Origin: Ligula intestinalis
Lineage: Eukaryota; Platyhelminthes; Cestoda; Diphyllobothriidea; Diphyllobothriidae
Reading direction: 5' to 3'
Assembly (NCBI GenBank): GCA_036362985.1
Contig: JAYGXS010000001.1
Span: forward strand, 43,412,385-43,476,384
DNA: 64,000 bases
Shown here: in pieces, positions 1 to 12,000 of the stretch
Layout of the letters: the number at the start of each line of letters is the position of its first letter
Numbering within the stretch: position 1 is the first letter of the stretch
Notes under the pieces: model-generated
The model's database searches: none
What the model saw: only the letters and a program-made list of their open reading frames with translations
Told to the model about the DNA's origin: nothing
Made by a program: the position numbers and the translations under genes

Positions 1-448
1 TTAAAAATTATCTTCTCCAGAAGTTTAGCTAGGGCCGGGGTTTATGAACACCGCGGTAGTTTTTTATGTCTGAACGAGATCTTGATTTAAAGACTGGAAG
101 AATAATTGATGTCTTCCAAGTGTCAGGAAAGTAACCATTTAGGAGAGAGACTGAAAATATATGGCTGAGTAATTTGGGAAAGGTCGACACTCTTTTGATA
201 ACTGAATTGCGAATACCATCAGTTTCGGAAGAATGTGAGTTTTTTAGACAAATTATCTGCTTACGAATTAATTCTATGGAGAAATCAATGTTTCGGAGAG
301 TATTGTCTGAGTATGGTTGAAACGACGGGACCGGTTCGGATTCTGTCGTAAAATGCTTCGCAAAGAAAGCATTGAATAATTCAGCCTTATCAGACTCATC
401 TAGTACAAATGTTTTGTTTTAGTTAAGCAATGGGGGTATTTTAATTCC
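1..448 (-). pseudogene. N-terminal reverse transcriptase fragment of CR1 copy A
   Basis: This continues the endonuclease frame after two in-frame stops (TGA at 449-451, TAA about 30 bases downstream). The translation then stays open for over 100 codons and shows the usual start of a CR1 RT: a region ending in ELFNAFFAKHF, then ETDGIRNSVIK, then the RT finger motif around ILPVFKSRSRSDIKNYRGV. Another stop (TAG) appears near position 30 where the conserved SLAKLLE-type motif is expected. The catalytic YxDD lies outside the window. The frame is non-functional in this copy. Confidence 0.75.
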
Positions 449-1579
449 TCATTTTGCGGAGGCCCTACGACGAAACAGTTGTGCAACCGATTTTGCAGAG
501 TTTGACTCGCTCAGGGCGCAAGATTCCCTGTGCTGGTCACGTGCAAGACGAATCTTTGACGCTAATTCGAAGATCTCTGTGATCCTTAGATGCACAGACA
601 GCGAACTAGTAGATCTATCTTTCAGCTGCCTCCTCAATTTCTTTAGTCTGGGCAAAATAAAATGAGGGACGGTCGATTCTGGTGCGTAGGGTTTCACAAT
701 TTGAGTGGGCACAAATTCCAGAATTTTAGTAGAAACGACCGACATGAGTTCAGAAAGATATGCAGCGTCGTTAATGGAAGAGAGGCTCTGCCTATCTAAT
801 GAGTCAAGAAAATTGTTAATTGAGCTAATATCTGCGAGGTCATACGCACGATAGGTACGACTAGCACTAGCCTTTTTCGTAGAAGGAAGCAGAAGGCAAC
901 AGTGAATTAATGTGTGATCACTTTGGAAGATGTCCTGCTTAAAATCAACGAAGAGAGGGGCAATACCATTAGTGAAAATCAGATCTAGGATATAATTCTG
1001 TCTTGTTGGGGAACTAACCAGTTGAGACCAGTTAGAAAAATTAATGGTATCTAGGAAAGGCTGAAATCTACGTGGACAATAGTTTGAAAGCCAGTCGATT
1101 TCAGGAAAATTAAAATCTCCAGCAATAATTTTAACTTCAAAAGTGGATTCTGAAATAAACTTGAATATTTCACACAAATTTGCATCTTCTTCAGATGAAG
1201 AGTTAGGAGGATTGTATACACATCCGATAATCGCCTTTTGCCGGGGCAACAGGATAATAGAGGCAAAACAGTAATTTCCAGAGAAGGACGTGCTATTTAG
1301 ATAAAACGGAAAGTGCCTAAATGACGTTCTAATATAGAGAAGACAACCACCACCACGCTTATTAATGCGATCGTGACGATAGAAATCATAATCGTCTATG
1401 ATAAGGGAGGAGTCAGAAATGATTGGATGGGCCCAAGATTCTGTTATGCACATGACATCAGGCATCATCTCGAAAGCGATAGCTTGAAGTTGAGCCATTT
1501 TATTTATAACGGACCTGGCATTAAGCACTATGACATCTATTGTGTTTCGAGTGACAGGACTATGGCTATCGTTATTCAT
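449..1579 (-). CDS. APE-type endonuclease domain of CR1-like ORF2 (376 codons)
   Basis: This exonuclease/endonuclease/phosphatase-fold domain nicks target DNA to prime reverse transcription. Landmarks in order are VLNARSV (metal-site Asn), CITESW (catalytic Glu), GGGCLLYIR, GCVYNPPN, AGDFNFPEIDW (Asp/Asn pair), LDLIFTNG and QSDHTLIH (Asp-His pair), so every expected catalytic residue is present. After about residue 240 comes the Arg/Lys-rich linker leading to RT. The start ATG (1579-1577) overlaps the ORF1 stop TGA (1578-1576) as ATGA. A TGA at 449-451 ends the frame before RT. The intact domain suggests a fairly recent copy. Confidence 0.85.
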   Translation of the reverse strand: MNNDSHSPVTRNTIDVIVLNARSVINKMAQLQAIAFEMMPDVMCITESWAHPIISDSSLIIDDYDFYRHDRINKRGGGCLLYIRTSFRHFPFYLNSTSFSGNYCFASIILLPRQKAIIGCVYNPPNSSSEEDANLCEIFKFISESTFEVKIIAGDFNFPEIDWLSNYCPRRFQPFLDTINFSNWSQLVSSPTRQNYILDLIFTNGIAPLFVDFKQDIFQSDHTLIHCCLLLPSTKKASASRTYRAYDLADISSINNFLDSLDRQSLSSINDAAYLSELMSVVSTKILEFVPTQIVKPYAPESTVPHFILPRLKKLRRQLKDRSTSSLSVHLRITEIFELASKIRLARDQHRESCALSESNSAKSVAQLFRRRASAK

Positions 1580-3020
1580 AAAAAAGAATTTGAGGGTGGG
1601 TAGACAAACTGTAGGCCGTTATTATTTGTGGAATAAGTACTGACGGGTATGGAGCTGTTAGCATACGGGTAGCCAACAATCGATGGCTGATAAGGTCTGA
1701 GATATCTAGGGGCCTCGCTTTTTGGCAGGTAAAAATGAGGAGAGGGTAAACCAAAATAACCTACTGAAGCGTTTGGGAGTAATGGGGGGACGTGAGAAGA
1801 CATGTAGAAGTTAGCAGGTTTGGGTGGTAGAGGATGGGTAAAGGAACTGATAGGGGGAAACGGTGACATTAAATTAGTGTTAGGGCCGCTCGCGTAAGGA
1901 CTAGTGGTCTTAGTCAGTGAATGTCCTGTACGGCAATTCCGATTAGATTTAAAACTATACCAGCTAGGGTTACTGCTGTGCAAATTAAATTTTTTCTTGG
2001 TTCGGGCCCGGCGTGTTCAATAACGCATTATACGGGGGAATACTATGACTCCCACGGTCAAAAGAGGAGCTAGGTTTTGGTGGGGAAGCGCTCGGCCTAA
2101 ACGATTTTGATGGTGTTGGCGACATTCTAAATGAACTTGCTGCTGCATTAGAGGCGGCGAAATTTATCGATCGTTGGACAAAGAATGTATTAAGACTAGT
2201 ATTAATCGTAGTAGATGACGGAGCGGTGGGCCTTAACGGTCCCGACATCAAGAGGGATGAGCTAACTGGTGCACTGATGTTTATGGACCTATGACTGGAT
2301 ATTCGGGAGGCAGGGATAACGGGTGCACTGACGTTAGTGGGTGTATGGCCAGGTATGCGGGGGGAGGATTAGCGAGTGCATTTACCCTATCGGGACTACG
2401 AACAGATTTAGGAATAGTAGGCTGAGAAGTCATTGATCTATTGGACTGGAGAGCCGTATTTCTTCGCTCCATTGGTGTAAGATCTCGACAGAGGAAAATT
2501 TTAGCAATTTCTAAATATCGGGAAATGCGACCTCGTTGAGCAAAGATTGAGTCCACCTCGATCGGTGAAAACAATTTAACTAGGATGGGCGGGTTTTTTC
2601 CTACGCGATTGGAGGCGTTTGGCTTCTGCAAATTTGTAGTTGAAACCACCTGAACATAGAAAATCTTTCGCAACATCCAAAGGGTGACTTAATATGGAGG
2701 CATTTTTTAGTATAAAGTTAAAGCTTCGCTTTTGTCTATCAAAAGCTTCCGTGGTTATAAGATGGACGAGGGAGTCTAACTTTTTACAATCTTGCGAGAG
2801 CACATCTGATAACTTACCATCAAACAGATTGCCTAGTATTGACAAAACAGAACCAAATTTCATCATAAAGTCATTACAGTTCTGTAATGCAGATAAATCA
2901 ATTTGCTTAGCTTGACAATGGGCTGCATGTTGATATCAAGGCATTGACTAATAGGCGTGGTCAGGCGCCGCTTGGGTCAGGGAGCAGATATCTTACGATG
3001 AGCTATAATTTTCATTCTCA
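1576..3020 (-). pseudogene. CR1-like ORF1, frameshifted
   Basis: The sequence is over 90% identical by eye to the ORF1 region at 48090-49521, but the reading frame is split into four or more pieces (2866-2576, 2676-2281, 2251-1985, 1983-1576). The N-terminal part, with LSALQNCNDF in copy B and KFGSVLSILGNLF, is helical and basic. The C-terminal half is rich in Ser, Pro, Thr and Asn. No zinc knuckle or RRM was recognised. By position it is the nucleic-acid-binding ORF1 protein of the LINE. It lacks one 54-bp repeat unit that copy B has. Confidence 0.7.
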
Positions 3021-3592
3021 TAATTTTGATAAAAATCTGCTTTAAATGTAGGATGATTTATAAAAATTCAGCCTATATGATTTTACCGCAGCTTGTTGTT
3101 AAAATCTCTTAAAATTGCGTAACAAACTGCATTAGTTATTAGGTTCAAAAAAAACAGTTGGTATGATTTTCAGATTATGACTTACGACAAATAATCAGAG
3201 GGAACTTAACATATACTGTAGCTATTTTTTAATAGCACTGTAAATTTATTTGAAAAAGTGTATTCAATATTGGGAAACGACTCAGCCTTTGAAGGTCTCA
3301 AAAATATTCTGATCTTGACGATTTCTTTTACTAGGCCGCGAATTTGCTGGTTTGAGGAGGTTGTGTTCGGTTTAAATAGGTTGCGTCTCGGAAGAATTGG
3401 TTGGAAAAGAAAATCTTTTTAAATTCCGCCTTCAAAAGATCGTCCACGCAAGAAAAATAATTGAAGCAGTGTAGAAAAAAATTGTTTACGAACGGTGGCA
3501 GCCACAATATCCTAGATCGTAATTGATGGGGGATATCGATATAGAATTGTCCAAGGAAGAGTGGGGGGAAATATTGACGTTGATCTTGTAGG

Positions 3593-6500
3593 GTATTTAT
3601 TTGTGTTCTTTTTTCGAATATATTTCACCTATACTTTCAGTTCACTACAACAATTACAGGCAGCTTACCTATATTTCACTACGCGCTTATCATGCATTAA
3701 ACACGCAGCACCTGCTCTTTAATAAATAATTAATCTTTCGAACACTTTTACTAGGAGACGTTTATCATTAGACGGACCAATGGCTGATTTTATACCTATT
3801 TCTGCAAGCGTCACTAAGGACAAAGAGGTGTCATGCAAGTTTGTGGTCCCCTCCGGTCAACCTCCTCAAAACACGCAAACAAGTTCCTCCTACGAAAAAA
3901 CATATTTTAGCAGCAAAGTGCGTAATATGCCTAATTTACTAATAATACCCGGAAGACCGAAATATCGTCTATCTCCCCTTTGTGTTTCAGAGCGCTTATG
4001 AGTGAATCTGTGGTGGTTCATCCGGTAATTAAATGCGATAGAAAAGGACTTCTTATGTTGGAATGCTTCAGAAAACTTTTACTTCTGTTATTGAACAGCA
4101 GATAAAGGTACGCATTGACGTTGAACGTTGAGTGTGCCCAAAGCCAAGGATAATATATTCACTGTTGCAGTTTAAATAGGTAAGTAGATTTGTTGGAAAT
4201 AACCAATGATAAGAATTCTCTAATAAGGTGTAGAGAATTGACAATGAACAGAAATCACAGAATAACTGGAATTTAAAATTTCTCTAGAATATTCATGATG
4301 GCATTTGCTGTTAGTCAAATTTTACTAGGCTGATATTCTGCCGGAAACACAAAGTAATGCTCGAGCAATTTCTGCTATTTTACACTTCTTGGATTCTGTT
4401 TTCGAAGTTTTGTAAAATACTTTGTACTCACTATCCTGTATAAAAATGCTCAATTTTCGTTGTGTATTTAAAAGTCTTGAGTCAGTGTTATATGTGACTC
4501 CGGGCAAATTTTTATTCAAATGACATTTTTAAACGAACACGAATCGGTGTTTGCTGCTATAATTATAACGAGGTCGTTGATGTTTAGAACGTTATTTATT
4601 GCCTTCGCTTCATTTTCGGCCAAGGCGTGCGTTCAGAATTGGTCTATGAATTTTTACTGTTATATGAGTTTGAATGCCTTTGAAGCAATGACCTAGCGTT
4701 GTGCTGGAACAAAATGCTCTTGCTAGGTCCAGTGCTAGTAGGCTGATTTTCGTAACGGAAGTTACGACCGCTTGTAGCCATTTTGTTCTTTCCAAAAGAA
4801 ACCGCATCTTAATATGAACGAACATTTAGATGCATCTAACATGACATATGTCATTGTCATGACATATTGGCATTGTCATGTTTCCTAGGTTGCTGTATGC
4901 CAAATTATATTTGTAATTTTGTTCAAATATGAAATATCACCACCACCGATTGACAAACTCTTATTGAATTGGAAAGTGACGGACAATTTATAAACACAAG
5001 TTTCTTACTCCTATCTAGGTGTGCAGCATGAACAGTCTTTCGTGATAATACACCTATTATTGCGGACTTAATAGTTCAGCCACTTCCTTGATTATATTCC
5101 TTTGGTTATTTCTGCACGAGCGTCACAGGTTGTGGCTTGCATTCGCCTATCTTTTTTCTTATTTTCCATGACTGTCTCATAGCTGTGGGTATCTAACTCA
5201 CTGTAACTCGAGGAGTCTAAATAATAAACGCGAAAGACTTTTTGCTTCTAAATTTAATCTTTGAGTAGTTCAGCCTCTATTTAGGCTCATAATGTAACTA
5301 ATGGGTTTGCTTGGCAATCCAGTTTGATATGCAGTCGTTTCAGTTAGCTTAGTTTTTCTATTTTCTGATTTTAAAGCGAAGCCTCTTTGGGATCAGTAAT
5401 ATAACGAATTATCCTTACCAAGCGTAATTTCCAACATTCAGCTTTATCTGAACAAAATACATACTACCAGTTTAACTGGAGGAAATATTTTGCGTCACTT
5501 TAGCCAAATATTTATACCAATCGGCTTGCTTTTGGGATTGATGAACATCCCAATGCTAGTGTCGATAAGCCAATTTGTCAAGTACATATCACACTATTAA
5601 ATATTACGCGGGACAAAACTGCGGCAGTTGGCAACGAAACCATTATCGTATCAAGTGCACCTAACGATACTGCGGTCAGAAGCCACAAATTATGATAGGT
5701 CTATAGTCGTCTGGCTACATCTTATAAGTGCTGCATCCCCTGTGTTTCCGTTGGTCATTACGTGTGGGTGTCTCCGACTATATGTTCGAGTACCATCTGG
5801 AAGTTATTGTCCGACCTTAGTTTTGATTTGGAAGACGACTTCAGTGTCTCGTCACTTTGCCTTTGGTCGTCAACCAAAAAAAGTTTATGTATACGATTAT
5901 CTTTGTTCGTCAATGGATCTCGTCTGACTAATTGCGCTTTACTGAAAACCTCGGTGCCCTTTTTTCCGACGTGACCGGAGCTGTCATCCTGTCTCGTTGA
6001 TTTGGCAGTGGATTGTCTAAAAGTGGACGGGCATTCCGGTTTGTTAGAATTGGCGCTGTTGCTTTAGGAGCCTGTTGACAGGCGCTGGAATGTAAATTTC
6101 ATGACCTCATGTTTGCGTCCTCAAGTTTGCAAACAGCGACTGTTGACTGGGTGTATTACTGGTGCGTAATGTGTATGGGAACCTGATTGGGACTGTCGGA
6201 TGTGTAGACACGCCGCGGACTTTCGTCTGCCATAGGTCGTCGGTCAATAACGGTTAGTGGGGTGTTTCTGTCTTTCTGAACACAACTTCAGGGAGCCAGA
6301 TGTGAATGTTAATTGTCAGAGCATGGTGAAGAAAAAAATCTATGGATGTCTTTGCTGAGTGCCATAATTGTATGTCATGCAATTACTTGCTATTGCTGTG
6401 TTTTTGTGTATTCTAACCACCCTAGCTAGTATCGCAGATGTTTCCCCTCCATGCGTGACATTCGCTGACAGTGTATTTGCAACAGGATCACCTTACAAGG

Positions 6501-8929
6501 CTATCGGCATCAGAAAGATTGCAGTAACCATAAAATTGCGATGTGATACCCCGTTGACGACACGCCATATACCCCAACAGGGAGTTGGCTTCATGATCAA
6601 TAAATTCAAATGCCATTATTGTGTCCTTTTTTCTGAAGACCGCATTAGGGGTTTAAATTTATGTATGCATATCTCTCAGAATTATCATAATAGGTGAATT
6701 GGTATAATAGAATACATTCTTCCAACTGCATACCTAACTTTACGGGTTTCATTTATGGGCATGAACGGAAACCGACCAACAATGTTTGGTGCCAACTATA
6801 TGTTTATTAAGGAAATTATAAAAGTAGCTGTTTTCGGTGTCTAAATGCCGTTTCCTACTATTTGTAATAATCCTGCCAAATAGTCCTTATTTGAATTCGT
6901 TCGCCAGACAATGATTAGTGATTTCACGGTTTACCAAAAACTAGCAGTACTTGTTAACGTTTTTATCACAAAATGCGTCTACGCAAGTCTCAGAATCCCA
7001 GGAAAGTGGTGTTTTACAGTGCATCAGCCATGTGTCTCAGCTATCCTCTGTAGGCCGGAGGTTCAGCCAAATAAAACACGACGTCTTTTGACTTAAAATT
7101 ACTATTCAAGATCATACGCCAACATCTGGAGGGAAGGTACTGGAATACTTCATGTTCAAATACTTACTGAGCTTGTTAAAATCTCTTCAAGGGCTTTCTT
7201 CGCATTCATTGTCGATGTCAAAGGAACTCCGTTCATGTATCCAACCTCCGCTTAATTTGCAGAATTTTTATAAGCAAGATGGATCAAATTATTTTCAGCC
7301 ATTAATAGCCCGCCCTCTCGTCTTTATATTGAAATTCCCACGATTTTCTCGACGCAATTTTCTCTTTTCTTGCGCACACTCTGGAACGAGAGACATGCAA
7401 TTGCCTCCTCTCCGTGTTCTTGTCAGACAAACACAAAGTATTGACATGAATTCCCGAGTGCATAGAACTATTAAAAAATTCAAAATATGACGGAAATCTT
7501 CTAGTGGCGCACAAACAGGACTGATAATATAAGTCATTACAAGTAGTCTGGATCCACTGCACCACGCTTGAAGGACACAAGTAAGAAACCCGATAACCGC
7601 CTGACCAATTCCGGTAGAGTCTTTGCTCAGAAACATTTATTAACTCGGTGCTTGTGAACTCGTCCATTAAAATATACGATCCGTACTCCACTGAAGCGCT
7701 GCAGTTTATTATCATATCCTTACAATAGTTTCATGGGGCGTTTGCCATAGGGTTCGGTGTCGGTATTGATAATCAGCCTAAGGAGACAGTGTGCGGTTAA
7801 GTAGTGCGAGCACATGACTGACTAATTGAGATAAGATTAACAGCTTGTCTTTGGCTGCTAGATTCCATGCACCAATTTTCCTTGCAGTTACGCGGGCCAA
7901 ACTGAAGAAATGCTAGAATCAGGCTACGCGAATAGTAGCTGGCAGCGCGATGGGTCAGTTGTTCTTTCAACTTCTTTTTAACGCCTTGGACGTAGACTAC
8001 AACTTGAATTTCTCACCCTGCTAACATACCGGTAATGAACACTAGAGCTGCTAGAGCCCTCAGCTTCTGACCAGTACTCACTGAGGTTTCACATCGTCCC
8101 TCCTGACTGTATCGTCCTGCGAGCGATTTTTCGGCGTGCTCCAACCTTTGATTGGCTGAAACGTTGAACACCGCTTGCTTATTGCTAGGTTCGTAATGAT
8201 TGGTGGTGAACTTTAGTACGCAACCGTTCGTCCTGGTGATTAAAACTCTGTCTTACTTCGAACCGACATTTTTCTGCTCCAATTGGCAAACGATGTCCCA
8301 TCAAAAATCGAAAGCATGCGTTTCGCACTGGACAGTGTTCGGCTTCATGGAAGCCTGTAACTCTAGCCTAAAATCTGAGGTTTCTTGCGAGCTTTTCGGT
8401 CTGGCATCTAGCAAGTCAGTACAGCATTGCAACAACTATCGCTTTAGATGGGTTTTTTAACTTTTGTCTGTCAGGTTTGTTAAGTTAGCAATTAAAATGC
8501 ACCAACTATATATTTGAATCCCGCATCCGTGTTAGTCACTCAGCAGGCTACTAAATCAGGCCTTCATCGACAAAGTGAAAGCACACGCTAGACAGCAATT
8601 CGAAGAAATAGGTAGATGCGCGCTTAATTGTGCTTGGCAGGTAGGATTTTCTCAGACTACCCCCTGTAACGTAATCATTGTTGGCCGTTGCTGCTGTACA
8701 GCGATATTGCTTGATACTGGGGAAACGTGCAGGCGTAAAACTCCGGAAACTCTTTCCTCTGGTGCCAGTTGAACCTTCAACTGGGATCTCTGCCGCTTCG
8801 GAGTGAATGCCTAAAGACCAGTGCACTTCTTTGCTGACTCCCGCTATATTGTTTGTAGATTCTGTCTCATTAATCTAATATCTACCTCCGTCCGTTTCAG
8901 AAACTCTCTTTCCGGATTGATTTTCACAG
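3593..8929. other. AT-rich stretch upstream of the recognised Rabin8 exons
   Basis: Apart from the candidate exon at 3780-3917 I see no supportable gene here. Open frames are under 140 codons, overlap on both strands and carry no recognised motif. No intact transposon, tRNA or microsatellite was found. If 3780-3917 is the first coding exon, most of this stretch is intron 1; otherwise it is the promoter side and 5' UTR introns. Confidence 0.5.
3780..3917 (+). CDS. candidate first coding exon, possibly of the Rabin8 gene
   Basis: An ATG at 3780 opens 46 codons of ordinary-looking protein (MADFIPISASVTKDKE...), rich in Ser, Thr and Lys. They end at AAA followed by GTGCGT, an acceptable splice donor, in phase 0. 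The next recognised exon of the downstream gene also begins in phase 0 (8930), so a splice would be in frame and would give a protein of about 455 residues, near vertebrate RAB3IP. There is no similarity evidence: the N-terminus of this family is poorly conserved. It may be a chance frame. Confidence 0.3.
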
Positions 8930-9058
8930 CATATGGACTCAAAACAGTCAAATCAGTGTCTCAGCGAAGAGAATACAAAACTGAAACAGTACATTGAAGA
9001 GTTGAATAAGGAATGCATGGAATTGCAGGCATCCCTTTTCGAGGAAGCTAACAAAATG
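8930..9058 (+). CDS. RAB3IP: Rabin8 exon: start of Sec2p coiled coil
   Basis: The acceptor is TTTTCACAG (AG at 8928-8929). The donor is GTATAA at 9059. The exon is phase 0 at both ends, with 43 codons. It encodes a charged heptad-like helix (ENTKLKQYIEELNKECMELQ) ending in ASLFEEANKM, the hallmark of the Sec2p/Rabin GEF domain that contacts Rab switch regions. The ATG at 8933 could be the initiator, or the exon could continue from an upstream phase-0 exon. An alternative acceptor at 8900 is excluded because that frame meets a TGA at 8918. Confidence 0.88.
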
Positions 9059-12000
9059 GTATAAATTGGTGTCCTTTCGGAGAGTTGCTAATCTGACTTT
9101 AGACCCAGGCAGCCTTCGCGGCCCAAAACAAAGCGGAGAAAAAGGCCCAAGAGAAGAGTCGCGAAAATAATGTAAGTCTACATGCACCTAGAACATATTT
9201 CCCGTTTCAAATTTCTTCTGCCACCAGAATTGGGTCTCCGTTTTGCCGCTGGGCAAAATCATTATAAAAGCGGATGTGTAGAGCGTGAAGTCACTAGCCT
9301 ATGAAATCATTTAAGACAATTGCCAACTCTAAAAGTTTCGTTCGCATTCGGCTCTTTGTAAGCGATTGATTGTCTTGTGGACGGTTCGACACAATTGGTC
9401 AGCCCATCACTTGTCCAAGCATTTAATGGAAATACTCGGATAGGAATTCCAATAACTTTGTGAATTATTTTTTCTCAGGCTTGTTCAAAGTTTTTTCTTC
9501 TCCTGCTGCCTCGACAATGTGGTGGACGTCCGGCAAGTTGGATAAGTGTCTGCGTCGTTGGTTTTCGCCTCAATGGCAGACCCGTGGATGCCGTTTGGTC
9601 CAATGGCAATACCTCTCTGCAGAAATTAAGGCAATGTTTCTCAACTACAAATTTGACGATGGCAAAAACAGCAGGATTTATTGAATCCATGAAATTTCGC
9701 GAGAGCTCCAGCTGCTACCTCTCATGACAATATGAGTAACAACTGAAAAAATACAAAATTGAATTCTTACTTAAAGATTAACAGGTCATTGGGCATGATC
9801 CCGATGGCTAATTAGTAAAGTAAGCGAGTTAAAACAAGGTGGAAAGGAAAGCAGAGGAAAAAGGCTTTAAGGCAAAAGGTGGGTAAGGGACTGTGTAAAT
9901 CCTGAGGCCGGATCTTACCAAAACAAAGCTAGGTTAACCACATGCTCTAACTGTTTATATAGGTCAGGTTTTGACCGCCGTATGTAGGCTGCCTCCAGGC
10001 AGCGCAAAGTACGACTTGTTTGTGCCCAAACAAGTACTCTTAAATAAGTTTTAGGGCCCACGTAATGACCGGTATCTAGCAAGTGTTCTGTAGCGGCAAA
10101 ATGTTTCTCTGGCTTTGCTTTGTATGATATATGTATGTTTGATAAATATAGACCAAACATAGAAAATTATCTTGTCCGGGATGTGTTTCGTCAGATGCAG
10201 GAAAGAATTGTTATGATCCATCAACTGAATAGACTCCTCTATTTTTGATTGTGTGAGACGGTCAGGGCTTTTAAAAGTTGGGCGTACTTTCCCTCGTCGA
10301 AGGACTTTTAAAACTCAGAAAGGTATTCCTTTTTATTTAGACAGTTCTGTAGAAATTCAATTTGTGTATTTTCATTCGTTATTCGACTCGATGGTGTTCA
10401 AAGGGAGGTGCTGTTTTACGCACCCCCCCCCCCCCCCACCATGTTCGGTATTTGCTATGAGAGCGCAACCCACATAACGTCTATCATGCCCCCATCTGGC
10501 TCTCGTATTGGTCCAGCGCATCTACAAAGCGGCCCGTTAAGGGAAATTGGGTTGGATTTAAAGCCTCCCTGACGATCAGGGTAAAGTAGAGAGCTGGACA
10601 ACAGCATCGATAATACGATGAGCAAATCGCTTCACCGTTGGAAATTCCGCTTATGCTACGGTATAAGTTATCAATAAAGAATGCCGACGGCAGAGGAAAA
10701 CATTAGCGCCCTCTTCCTTAGGAGCTTGGGAGAACATTTGCTCGAGCATACGCTTCGTGTAAATTCTAACTACCAGGCAAGACCATAACACGTACCCCCT
10801 GAGCAACGAGGAAGTTTGGTGACGAATCAGTTCGTTCGTCTTTTAAAATCACATTCAGAAACAACCCCGAATTTCGGGTACGGTGTTTACTTTGTCGAAG
10901 GCTAATTCATGCGCAATGAGTACAAATTATGCACTTGTGGGGAGATTTAGAGGAATGACAGACGCCAGAAATTTTTCTCCGAATTGGGTGTTTCCAATTT
11001 TTGACCATCATTTATCGTTTTTGCTCCTTTTCCGGGCATGACAATGGCCTCCTAAATATGCTGAGTTTATTTGCCAATAACGGCGACTTCCGCATGCTAA
11101 CCTTGCAGTCTTTAGTGGCAGTCGTGAAGTAGCGCTGGACTATGTTTCTGCCGTCAAGCCTAAGTTTTCTTTGCCAGAGTTGAGTTGACGGCACTCTTTA
11201 AGTGGCAAATTTTGGAGTCACCTAGAAGTTAGAGCAGTCTGAAAGAATGCGGTATTGCACATGAGTTAGCGCCCTCCTTAGACGTCCAACTACCCTCTGT
11301 TAAAATGCTAATTACTAACGCAGGCATATCTCCTGTCCGCCAAAAGGACAAGTAACACTAACCAGTCCGCGGCAAACTACTTCGATGAATTTTGGATCTA
11401 ATTTTGTGCATAAAACGCTTCAAAAATCGGAGGGTAAAACCATAAATCTCTGACGATGAGTCATTCCTTCCTGTTAAATAACAACCCTGGAGGTCCTAGC
11501 CTTGCCAGTCTGAAACGTAAGGCACGTTTGCAAGTTTGATTTCGTTACCACACTGCCCTGAATCGTATACTACGTTGTAGAAATGCCGACAAAGTCCAGA
11601 GTTATTCGGATGGCTTTTGAGGAGTATTAGGCGTGGTCTGTCATCCGTGCTCCAACCCCAATTCTAGAGGATTTGGAATTAGAAGCCTACCTTATTTTTT
11701 GTCCCTGACCCTATCCCTTTTTTGTCCAACCCTATTACGAATCCACGGAGTCGCAACGTTGCTGGCTACGATCAAGAGTATTAAGTAGCTCGAGGGGCTG
11801 GTGTACCGATATGCACGTCATGTGCCCTTCCCCTTTTGCCCTGGAGCTCTACCGTGTGGTCCTGCAGGAAATTGTGACGCTTTTTCAACCTTCTTTACAC
11901 ACTTCCCCTTCGCAAAAGGCACCAATGCTAATGGCAAGGATAAACTTAAACGACGAGTTGCACAAAATGCAGGTGGCAAAAAAAAATCAGGACTGGTAAA

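Larger units (their letters stand above)
1..3592 (-). mobile_element. CR1-like non-LTR retrotransposon, copy A (runs off left edge)
   Basis: Read on the minus strand, the order is 5' UTR (about 3592-3030), a broken ORF1 (to 1576), an APE-type endonuclease ORF (1579-449) and the start of a reverse transcriptase (448-1), which continues outside the window. The 5' boundary near 3592 is set by comparison with a second copy at 47.5-52.5 kb: the two agree up to this point and then diverge. ORF1 has frameshifts and the ORF2 frame has two stops just after the endonuclease, so this copy is dead as written. The 3' end and any target-site duplication lie outside the window. Confidence 0.85.
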
